Source: Sordariomycetes sp. S80-01Y
Taxonomy: Eukaryota > Ascomycota > Sordariomycetes
Length of the DNA: 64,000 bases
Assembly: GCA_037042185.1 (NCBI GenBank)
Contig: JAXQJY010000030.1
Coordinates: forward strand, 1,302,001 to 1,366,000
Reading direction: 5' to 3'
Position numbers and translations under genes: made by a program. The notes under the pieces were generated by a model. That model had not been told where the DNA came from and made no database searches. It saw only the letters and a list, made by a program, of their open reading frames with translations. The number at the start of each line of letters is the position of its first letter. Position 1 is the first letter of the stretch. Shown here in pieces: positions 1-10,375 of this stretch.

Positions 1-34
1 TGCGATGCTAATACCACGCCGGAAAACAGGAAAT

Positions 35-2114
35 TCAAAGTCGTCGCCCAAACATGAATGAACCGTACATACCACCAACCTCAGCAACAGCAACAGGGAT
101 CTTCCGCATGCCCCAACTGTCAGCACCCATCTTCCAGGGCCTTGCACCGTTATCATATGTGGTACCATCGTCGTTCAGACGTACGAGCCAGTAGCGGCTG
201 CCAAACTCCTTTGCGGTCCAGCCAACGCGCTGAAGAGACTTCTTGTTCTTCGCGCAGCGCTCGTAGGCTCGCTCTTGAACTTCGATGACGTGCAGGGGAG
301 CAGATTCAATAGAGAGCAGCTCGCTGCCGCTGCCGAGCCGGACTTCGAGGTCGGAGATGTCGAGATACTTGAGGTTGTGGGGCTGCCATTGATTGTCGTG
401 GTAGAACAGCGACTGGATCTCGCCGAGGTCGAGACCGCGGCCGAGAGCGAGCTCCTCGAGATTCTGAGTGAGGGGTTGCAGGAGCGGGATGTGCGAAGGA
501 TCCATTCGGCTGCCCTTCAAACTCAACGAGCGCAGGGTTGAAGGAAGCTGAGGCAGGAGCTTGTCAACATCCTCCTTCCCAAGCAGCAAATGCGTGCTCG
601 CGTCAGTCGCCAAGCTGAGGTACACCAACGAGTCCTTCACAGCAGGGTGGGAAGTGATGAATCGGGTCACCGCCTCCGACGAGAGCTCCTTGCACTTGGC
701 CAGGTTCAAGTGGGTGATCCTCGCCGACGCGGGGATCGCCTCCAATGCCTCATCAGTGACCCTCGTGCCGGCAACATCGAGGTGGGTGACCTTTTGCAAA
801 CGCGGGAGAATCTTTTCGAAGACCGCGGACGGCAGGTTCAGGCATTTGTGGAACGACAAACGCGTGATGTTGAGCGTCTCAGGCCACTCTTCCTCCGTTA
901 CTATCTTGAACGCGTTACGGAACGCAGGCGAGGAGCAACCACAGAAATCAATCGCCCGCATCCTTGGAAGTTCAAAAAATAACTTTCTGAGCACCTCCGG
1001 ACCAAGGTCATCGTCGACATACTCCTGGGCCAAGAATTCCTTCAAGTAAGGCGTCAACTCCAGGCACCGGGCAAGGGTATCGGCCGTCAGGTTTCGGGTG
1101 TTGGCGCGCTCGCTGGCACTGGAAAAAATGGTGGAGGGATTGAAGTGGCTGAAGTCGAGGCGGCGGACGATGGAGGCCAGCGAGGGGTAGTTTGTGACGG
1201 TGGAAAGGAACTTGCGGAAGATTCGTGAGTGGGGGATGGTGATGTGGCGGTACAGGGTGTTGAGGGTGGCTTGGTGGAGGGCTCGTGAGGTCATGAGAAG
1301 GGCCATCAGGTCGGCGTTCCGCGTGGTGAGACCGTTTGGAGGAAGCTCGACGACTAGGAGGTCGATGATGTCGCCTGAGAACGTCAGCAGCCACTCAATT
1401 AGTATTTCAACTGCGGGTCAACTTACCTAGAATCTCGCTTGGGAGAAGTTCGAGAGGGGACTGTCCAGTAGCAAAGGTGGTCTTGGGCTTCTCAGGCTTA
1501 GGCGTCTGCGGGGGGCTCCAGCTCATTGCCAGATTCCTCAGGTTCTCATGGCTTCTGCTCGCCTTCTTCCCCTTCAGCGGAATCTCCCTCCATCCCTTGA
1601 AGGTGGGCGCCGGCGCCCAGAAGCCATGGAGCCTGCTGCCCGGCTGCGTCAAGGGCGCATGGAACGTAGGCTGAGGGATCTCGACCGAGGGCGACTCGTC
1701 AAAGACTGAATCGGCCTCATTGGTGTAGCTCGAGATCTTGGACCTGGTGAAGGTCTGGGCGAGGCCGTCGTCGTTCTCGCGAACTGAAGAGAAAGACGAA
1801 CGCGCCGTCTTGTCGGAGGGAGAAAGGGCACCAGTGCCCAATGCCATTGCAATGCTACGAGTCGTAGTCGTCGTGTCTTTGTTCTGGTTCAGGACAGCGT
1901 TGGTGTGGTCGAGGTCGAGCACCATGGGGTGGTGCTCGGCATCATGGTGACCGGCCATATATGGGATTTGTCCGAGGTAGGGCGTCTGGGGCAGATGACC
2001 TCGAATTCTGTTCTGCTGTGCACGGCCGAGTCGGTAAGTGATCCGGTCCGGCAGCCGCCAGGTATTGGCAGGGGCACTTTCTGGCTGCGAATGCACCGAC
2101 GTTGGGAAGGACAA
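35..2114 (-). CDS. F-box / leucine-rich-repeat protein
   Basis: Two exons, 2114..1427 and 1374..35 (donor GTAAGT, acceptor TCTCAG), give 675 aa. The splice joins SPLELLPSEILG to DIIDLLVVEL, which rebuilds an F-box-like helix near residues 217-260. After it come repeated leucine-rich stretches (about residues 330-540; for example LTHLNLAKCKELSS and LRSLSLKGSRMDP) typical of F-box/LRR adaptors of the AMN1 type. The first 200 residues are polar and probably disordered. The family's known role is substrate recognition for SCF (Skp1-cullin-F-box) ubiquitin ligases; the substrate here cannot be told. The start at 2114 is the first ATG of the open frame. The stop lies 35 bases from the window edge, so the gene is complete. 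Confidence 0.8.
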
Positions 2115-4359
2115 GGGGCGGTTGTCTTTCTATTAGTCAAGTGATGCTGGGTTTAGGTAACGAGAAGTATGAGGCGATGCGGGGAAGGAGTTAGACCATG
2201 AGTTGGCGTCTTGTCGTTTGGATGAGCACTGCAGGTGTAGCGTCCAGGAAGGGAAAGTAGCCAGCTGGTGAAGTAATAGATTGGTCAAGGGGGACGAGTG
2301 TGGTCGAAACGAGGGAGGGTGTCGTTGTTAAAGCATAGGTGAGGGTGGCTGAGGACGAGGAGCAGCTGCGACTCCGGAGCTCGAAGATGACGGCAACTCG
2401 TCGAACAGCAGTCGGAGTTAAAATGGGAATTAAAGTTGGCAGCCATCGCGCCCCAGCAGAGGCAATGACCGGCCCTGAGAAAATCCTCACATTGAGTAAT
2501 GGAATCCGTCAGGTGAGCAAGCAGAAAATTGAATCGAGTCTTGCGCGCCATCGCGATTGGACAGGCATTTGGTAATGAGAACTGCGCCTGGGAGGCTCCA
2601 GGGCCCTGACTGACAGCTGTGCAACCAGACCGTGCGCTGGAGGCTAGTTGCAAAACGTAATGGTTTAATAACACGGCCTGCATCCAGAACCGCCAGAAGG
2701 ACCCGTGACCAGTCCCAGAAAACCATGGAATGAGATTCTGGAGCTTCCCCAGATTGCTAATGCTGCTGGCGCTCTGGTGCGATGCAGGCAAATGCTACGT
2801 TTCTCTGCCATCAAATCTAAGAGCCTTGAGAGCCGTCCACCTGCTGAAAGTCGAAGGCAGACAGTTCATGCCGCCGACGCAGGTATTGCATGTCTGTCTC
2901 GCCCTATGACGCCACTCTGGGCTTCACAGCGCATCTCCAAATCCGTCTCGGCCTGTCCCTGCACTCGTTGCGTCAGATCGCCGTACGGGTTACGCAGGAA
3001 TTCGCAACTGGTTGCTGCCTCTCGCAGTCATTCACAAAGACAAAGCCCCAACACACTCCAGGCTGCTTGCCTCCTTGCCACCGTGACTTGGTGCGACATC
3101 GCTCAAGGGCCGGGCACTTCCCGTCTTCGGCGTGTCACGCTGGCTGAGGTACCTTAGGCTGGTTGGCCACTGCGCTAGCCACACCAGCATCAACTCCGTG
3201 TCCGAATCGCGAGGAGCTAAAAATTTCCCCCTGCTCCAACGCCGAGGCCAGCCGAGCTTTTCCATGACGGTTCAAAATGCCATGGTCATTGAGCGCCCCT
3301 TTCGCCCACTTGTATTTTCGCGTTCACAGCACTGTATTGTGTGCTCAGCCGGACTTTCAGCAACGATTGCACCACCCAGTCAGGCCGTGATGCAAGCAGC
3401 AATGTCCACGTGCTGGCTGGCCTGAGAGACCGCCCAACAGCCCTCCGTAGACACCGATGCGGCTCCGCCCACTAACGTCATGCGTGCCTGAATGCGTTGT
3501 CGCCCGCATCCCTGTATTTTGCGGGGAACGTGCTGGCACAAGGTCTTTAGCTGCGTGCGGCTTGCATATGCAACAGCTCTGCCGAGAGAGAAGTGAAAAT
3601 GATTTTTCACGTTAGAATCATGCCCGCAGTTTTATTGTCTCTCAATTGAAATTTTTGCTATTCGTGAGGGCGGTCAGAAGGAGCGTATAGACTTGCACGA
3701 AATTTTGGAGCTGTCATCACTTGTCGAACTGCCTGGTCAAGGTGAGAAGGAAAAGGGGAGACGACAGGAGTACGACGAGCTAAGGTTGTGATCTTGATGC
3801 GAATCTTGGACAAAAGAAGGTTTGAAATCGCGCCCATCGTGAGAGACAACGTAAAGATGCCTGTGCAGGTAGGCCTTGTGCTCGATAAACGACTGTTATA
3901 TCATGAGCAGAACCATGCATCAACGGGGCCGACGAGATGCTCAACACACGAGGCAGTCCATCTATGGAGCAAGCGAGTGATATCCGCCCGCAACCCCTTT
4001 TCTTGCTAGCCGACACCCCCCCAAGACGGCTTTGAGCTCGAAATTGGGCCCGAGGCCTTACATCACTGCAAATACCTTCTACTGTGCGTCCCTGCCTGGC
4101 TTCATATTCGTTCTTCTACTAGGCCTCGCAGATAGGAGTCTGTCTGCAACACGCTTCCTCATGATCATCTAGTTCAGGCGCAAGAAATGATGGTCAGATT
4201 GTAGTTTTTCAACGTATGCACTCATACTTGGCCTCGTCGGGGTGTGCTCGAAGGAATAAACGGGCTGCGGTATCTTGGGCGCAGTCGGCCGAGGACTCGT
4301 ATGTCCATATAAGTTGTGTATATCTACCGTACCTTATTGAGCAGCAGGTACTTCCTGAA
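2115..4359. other. intergenic region, 2.2 kb
   Basis: This holds the promoter of the F-box/LRR gene and the 3' flank of the ING gene. Open frames exist (the longest is 168 codons on the minus strand at 2285-2791), but none has a recognisable domain or convincing splice partners. I see no RNA gene or repeat. Confidence 0.5.
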
Positions 4360-6335
4360 CTACCTCCCATTTCCCTTCTTTGTCCCTTTCAATTTCGCCT
4401 TGCAGTCCTCACAAAACCACTGCCCCTCTGGCGCGACCCTCAACCCTACACACGCCAAATGGAACCACTCCCGACTACACTCGTCATGATCACAGCCTAC
4501 CATTTCCCCATAACTAACGCCGTTACAGTAACAGTATCTCAACTCATCTGCGTCGACATCACCGTCACCGCTGGTCATCCCGTCGTCGTCAAGAGGAGGC
4601 GGTGCAAGAGCTGCCTGTGAAGCCGTCTTCTTGTGCCCCTTTTTAACACCATTGTCCGTGTTTCTTGCCGACCGAGACCGCGCCGCTTCCTGGAAAGTTG
4701 CAAGAGCGGGTGTCGAGGGCTTGCTGGCTCTCCCACTCTTGGTTGTTACTGGTGCTGGCATTGGGCCAGGTGGCTGGGACTCGCTCTTCCGCCGTTGATG
4801 GCCTTGTGCCTTCGTATCCCTTGGCTCAGGTGCTGGCGCTGAGACTTCGGTTCGGTCTTCCTTCTTCGTCTCGCTCTTGGCGGGTATGCTGGACTCCTTG
4901 ATCGAACGCGCATCGCTGCCAGCGCGTGGCGCAGAGCTTGCAACTATATCATTTGGGATGGTTGGAGTGCCGTTGGTTTTGCCTGTCACTGATGGCGGTC
5001 GGCTCTTCCCGTTCTCGTTCAAAGATTGGATGGAGTTGCCGCGGGCCCGAGACGTCGCCGGTCGTGATGCGGCGTTTGGGGCAGGGGAGCCTCGAGAGAC
5101 TTTCGGTTCTGGGAGGGATGATATTATTGGAGAAGACGTGGTGGAGGAAGGTTTCGCGGTAGATCTGCCTTGTTAGCAAAGGTTTTCGCTGGACGGGTGG
5201 GTTGGACATACCGTTTCTTAGCCTGACTTGGTCCCCCAGGAAGGGCTCTCCTCTTCTTCGGCTCCGGGCCAGGGACATCGTTTGCACCGCTGCCCTTTGC
5301 TTTCGAAGCATTCACACCAGCACCGCTCGCTTCGCGGTCGTTCGCAGTCGAGCCACTAGCAACGTTCTCGGCCTTGCGCTTCTTCGGCGCCGGATTGCCA
5401 TTGGCGGTGATGCCCAGCCCGACAGTGTTATCAGCAGGCTTACGCACCTTGCCTGCTTTCTTCTCCCTGTTGGGTCTCGAATCGTGATCGTCGAAATCGG
5501 AGTCTTGGTGGTGGTTGTTCTTCAGGCTTTTCTTGGCTTGGACTGCTTGCTTCCTAGCGTCGCTGCGAGCGGATACTTCGTCTGCAATTGCTTGAGCCGC
5601 CGCAGTTATCGAAGCAGCTCCATCGCGCCGAACGCGCTCATGGTGTGTTGACTTCCCGGTACGGTTTGAGGGGTAAGCCCAGTGTGTCATACTTCCCAGC
5701 CTTGATTCCTCGCTGAATTCCTGCTCTAGGTAGGGCCAGACATCCTCGACTCTGGCTAACTGACGCTCGAGGGCATCATTGGCGGTGTTTATGACATGAT
5801 TCTTCTCCTCGAGAGACACGAGCATCTCTTGGATCTTGAACGATATTTGTCGAAAGAGCTGTCGTCGTCGGAGAATCAGCTGATCGCGGGCCTCTGCTTC
5901 CGTGCCCGACGTCGCGCTCCCATTAACTTCGTTCTCTGCCGACCCGTTCACTTTGTTCTGCGAATCAATTTGCATAGCTTCAGGAGCATCCCCATTCGCA
6001 GCGTTGCGGTCAATCTGTGACTCGGCAGCCGTCGTCTCCATGGCGCTCGACACCAGATCAAACAGCTGCTCCTCTGGCGCAAAAAGCTTTGCATCCACCT
6101 CCCTAAGCAATGTGAAATGCCGAACGAGTTCCTTAGGGAGCGCAGTGATCGTATCAGCGAAGAAGCTTATCGCCGGGAATATGTCCATCGGTTGGCCGCC
6201 CGTGACCTCGTCTCTTCCGTCATTGCCCCTAGCGGCGTTGAGCTGGGCGCGCGGCGGGTTCGTACGCGCCTGGCGGAGAGGCTGCGCTCTTCGGTTCGAG
6301 CCAGGCTCTGAGAGCGTCGGTTTGGCCGACTTCAT
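4360..6335 (-). CDS. ING-family PHD-finger protein, Pho23-like
   Basis: Two exons, 6335..5212 and 5164..4360, flank a 47-nt intron (GTATGT donor, GCTAAC branch, AAGGCAG acceptor) and give 642 aa. Unspliced reading also stays open for about 30 codons, so the intron is easy to miss. The N-terminus has the ING helix region (residues about 50-105, LPKELVRHFTLLREVDAKLF), close to yeast Pho23. A helical stretch follows (about 150-200), then a long basic, proline/serine-rich linker. The C-terminus is a complete PHD finger (about 582-629, CYCNGVSYGEMVGCD through HLACVGL to WFCEDC), the Cys4-His-Cys3 type that reads H3K4me3. Known family members sit in Rpd3L deacetylase or NuA4/NuA3 acetyltransferase complexes. 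The FTLLREVDAK helix favours Pho23/Rpd3L, but this is inference. Confidence 0.85.
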
Positions 6336-7470
6336 GGCTATTGTAGCGAGCGACGTGTTTCGATGAGGGCAGTTTGCGACGTCGTTGACGAGAACGGGGG
6401 TGCGGACGGGAGGACGTTCGGGTAGGCGGGCTCCAGAGCGATGAGGAGGATGCTTCGCAGGAAAAACTCAGTATTTTGTTGGAAGCTCTACTAGAGCATG
6501 GTGCGTAAAAATGCGAAGACGTCTTGCGAAAGGTTGCGCATAGGTTGGTGGATGGGGAGCAAGTCGTGGGAGTGAGCTGGGCTGGGGGACCAGAGCGAGC
6601 GCCCACCTTGGTACATTGTTCAGTACCACCAGATCTTATCCGAGTCCGCTATCGTCCATCCGATGACTTTTGGCGCGATTGGAGTGGAGCTTGAGCATGA
6701 CCGCATCGGCCAATTGCAAAGTCAGGAGGAGCGACAGCTGTGCTGCGGAGAAATTGACTGCCGCTCCGGATCCCGATTAAGGTATCGATAAGAGATGTGA
6801 TGCAATACTTGAGCTCGACATCGGAGGAAACAACAGGGGCAGTCACAGGTAAGTTGAAGCAGGTTTGATCGGAATTTGACTTTTACATTGATTTCCAAGA
6901 AACTATGGAGAGCTTTAGACTACTTTCTTCGATCTTCGAAACGGGTTGATCCGACACAGCTGCTTTATTCAGTGACGCGTCTCTATTCCTGCAACTACCC
7001 TGGAGCAGCGACTGGAAGGTGCCATTACGGCAGAGCCGCACGAAGATATTAACAGTGCGGATGGCGTGTCTTCGCTTCAATTATTGTGTAGGCTCACCGG
7101 AACTCTTAGTACCCAACGGGCTACGCAGACGCTGGAAGTCAAGGACACAGACAATGACGCGGGATGAATCAATTGAGTGGTCAAACCTACTCGGGGTGGA
7201 ACACACCCGGTTGAGGTGGATGTCCTGGTCTGACGAGTATTACCATCAAGAACTGAGTAGCAGTACCAGTAAGATACAATAATAGCACTTCATTTCATAG
7301 GATTTTGCAACATGAAGGGCAATATTAAGCAAAGGCTAGCTTTTCCATTCTCCGCTAATGCCTGGACTTAGGAAAATAAGACCCAAAAAATGCCAAGCTC
7401 GCACGCCTCCCAAGTTGACCAAAGCGATGAAGGGTATCAGTTCCGCTAATACAATCCCCCCGTACCTCAT
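6336..7470. other. intergenic region, 1.1 kb
   Basis: Promoter of the ING gene plus the 3' flank of the prenyltransferase gene. I see no coding or RNA feature in it. Confidence 0.5.
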
Positions 7471-8683
7471 CTACTCCACAAGTTTCCGCGGCTTACCGCC
7501 TGCGTGTCTCCGCCTCGGCGCCTCGTCCCTGTCCTTCTGCTTCAACCGCCACTGCCACTCCAACAACACCCAGACGAAATGATGCAGATCAAAGTCTGGC
7601 CACAAGCAATCCAAGAAGAAGATCTGGGTATCTTGATGACATTGCCAAAGCATGAAATCGCTCAAACGCTCGACACCGCTAGTGCGCACAAAGAGGTCGA
7701 GGGGCGGGTCTTCGGAAGTATACATGTGTCGTTCAAGGGTGTCAACGGTGATGGTCTCGGGGTTGGGGAGTTGCGAGGCGTCGGAGGGGTCGTCGAGATG
7801 ATGAGGTGGAGAATCGGGCGGGAGGGTGGTGGATGAAGAGGCGCCTTCGTCGCCATCACCTTGACCCTCTACCTCAACAGGCTCGGCTGCTTGAGGTTGC
7901 TTCTCTGGGGACGAGTCGCGAATCGTTGGAAGGGGGCCGTGACCGTTCAGTTGACGAGACAGAATATTCTGTCGTATCCTTGTTTGAGAAAAGGGTGTGT
8001 TCTTGGGAGGCGGAGGGGCGAGAAATTCAGCGACGGTCGACTGGATGGCGGTCGTAATTTCGGCTCTTGATGTGTAAGGGAAGCAGATGTTCAGCACGGC
8101 CCTGTTGTTGTTGTTGTTGTCAGCGGAGATCGCTCATGCAGAAGAGATGAATATCACTTTTTGTTGTTCCTCGTCCTTCCGACAGCCTTGTCGACGACTT
8201 CAAGAACATCCTGTCGGATCATCTCCCTCTGGCCGATGACCCGAACAGCAGCGCCATACCGGTCCAACACGTCGCCATACGTGGTAAGCTGCTCGAGTTT
8301 CACCTTGGCAAGCTGCATAAGCCCCTCAACTTCGTACTTCGGTCGGTTGAAGTTCTCGATGCTAAACGCGTAAACGGTAACGGTCTTTACGCCCGCCTTG
8401 TAGCAGATCTCCATAATCTAGGACCGTCAGCTTGTAGGTTGCTGTGGGCTTCTGAGCAACATACCCTTGCTAAAGCCTCGAAACCACGGTGGTGGCCTTC
8501 TACCGTTTCCATGCGATGACTTCGCGCGTACCGCCTGTTTCCATCCATCTCAAAGGCCACATGTTGCGGCACAGGCCCCTGTTGGAGAGCGCCGATGAGC
8601 AGCTCCCTCAGCTGTTTGATAGCCCATTCTCCGGGAGGCGATTCGAAGAGGAATTTCTTCACTAAAGCCCCAATGTCGTTCAT
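7471..8683 (-). CDS. RER2: cis-prenyltransferase (dehydrodolichyl diphosphate synthase)
   Basis: Three exons, 8683..8465, 8417..8158 and 8101..7471, give 369 aa. The enzyme condenses isopentenyl diphosphate onto farnesyl diphosphate to make the long polyprenyl diphosphate used for dolichol and N-glycosylation at the ER. Family signatures are all present: HVAFEMDGNRRYA (catalytic Asp47), the YAFSIENFNRP block, NICFPYTSRAEI rebuilt across the second splice, and RTSGVERLSDFMLWQ (about residue 299). There is an extra acidic/proline-rich stretch of about 60 residues between TSRAEI and ERHMYT that yeast Rer2 lacks. The acceptor of intron 2 lies inside a CAA microsatellite. Rer2 versus Srt1 orthology cannot be settled by eye. 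Confidence 0.92.
8103..8120. repeat. (TTG)n microsatellite at a 3' splice site
   Basis: Six TTG units (CAA on the coding strand) run right up to the acceptor of intron 2 of the cis-prenyltransferase gene, taking the place of the usual pyrimidine-rich tract. Confidence 0.9.
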
Positions 8684-10375
8684 GTTCTGCGAATTGGTGG
8701 TTTGGGGAGGTTCGTGGCTCGATTTTCGAGATTACGCGGCTGGCCAAGAGAATGCGCTAGGAAGGCAATTGTCGGGTAGTGTCTGTCAGGAATTATGTCG
8801 TAGTCTTCAACAAACGAATGTCTGGGGGAACGAGCGTTAAGAATATAGTTAACTTCGGTACATTCAGATGTGACGAATGACGGGTTCTGCCACGAATGTG
8901 TAGTGGCGGAGTGGGAGGCCAGCTGGACAGAGCGAGGCTGATGACGACGAGTTCGTTTCTGGATTTGGTGCTGAAAGTCCAGGTCAAGAGGTCAGTTTCC
9001 AACTGTTGGAGCTCCGATCTTACGGCGTGTGGACACAGCGCAGGGGTTCATGTGTGGCGCCAATCACTGCCTTTCCTCAGCCACGCCATGGTGATGCTGT
9101 AGTGGCGCTGGTAGGCACCCATAGCGCCACCAAGGGTCGCAAGCACTTGATCATAGAAAGCGTAAATTGATTGTATGCGGACTCATCTCGATTCGGGAAT
9201 TACTTGCGCCTGGATTCAAAGATACCTCCCACGAAGAGCGCGAGGGCTGAGGTAAGGTTGAGCCAAGGTACACAGTTTGGATGTGGCTAAGTGTGGCTTG
9301 ACTCGACATGTCTAAATTGGGAGATGAATCACGAAGCTGGGGCAGTGTCGATCCGACAGTCGCCTTGGATGGAAATCGAGCCTTGCATGTCTCAAACTCG
9401 CGATTTGCACGTCGCCAATACTGGCCAGAACAGGCCTCTCAGAGTAAGGAAGGAGCCTAGGAGCTCTACCCGGAACTGGGGAGACGTAAACAGGTTGTAG
9501 TTTGAAGAACAGCCAGGCCGCTCCGACCAGGTGCTGCTGAGAGAAGGGTCTACTCGGCTTTGCATGGATGGCCTGACAACCCAGAAGCCGTCCACCATCG
9601 GCCATACTCTGGACACTTAAATTGGATAGGTTCAACAACAAACGTGAGAGCATCTTCACCATGGCCACAACATATCGAAAAGTCGACGAGTTTGGTTGTG
9701 AAACCGACATCTTTCAGGCACGTCAGGTTTGGGATTGGTCCAGAACCTTATCGCGCAGGGGCCGACGTCATTACGCTGAATGGTCCAGGACGAACCGCTC
9801 CGGCTCGAGCCCGGCGGCGCTTCGGCCTTGGGCATGGTGCACTGCAAACGCTACTCGCAGTGGCCCATGAGTTGTGCTTCCAGTCTTTGTAGCGGTGTAT
9901 AATTCTCTCTCAGCGCTAAATGGGAAACATTCGACGTGTTTTTCGCCATGGAATGCTAAAAGCCCGGTGCCAGATGCCATACGAAAGGGCCGAGTGATAA
10001 AGATGGTGTAGTGGGGTTCCGGCCTGAGGTGAGGGTGAGGTTTTCGCGAGCGATGATCCCCCGCCTCCCTATCGATTTGAGCATCAGCAGCAAATACGGG
10101 CCTCGAAATGCCATGAATCGTCGATGGGCGGCAGCTCGAAAACCTTGCTCTGTTCCAGGCAACCAATCGGCCACCGCCTTCTCCTGATTGCGTGTGTGAT
10201 TGTGACCCTCCTTGTAGAGACATATCTTTAGGTTCTGTAGTAACGGCGGCACGAGCGTCAGAAGCTCCCGCCCCTCCATGTGATCGCGACTTCCCTCACT
10301 GCCAATCTTGTCCTCCTGCTTCCCACACCATCTGACCCTTTCCTTTCACGCTTCAAAGACGCATTTGAGATCGCC
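8684..10375. other. divergent intergenic region, 1.7 kb
   Basis: This lies between the divergent cis-prenyltransferase and GH63-like genes and should hold both promoters. Open frames of up to 150 codons occur on both strands but overlap one another and show no recognised domain. The frame of the GH63-like gene is open upstream to an ATG at 10280, but the ATG at 10376 (GCCATGG context) starts the conserved part. Confidence 0.5.

Noticed and set aside
2285-2791. 168-codon minus-strand frame upstream of the F-box gene
   Set aside because: No domain, no splice partners, and overlapping open frames on the other strand.
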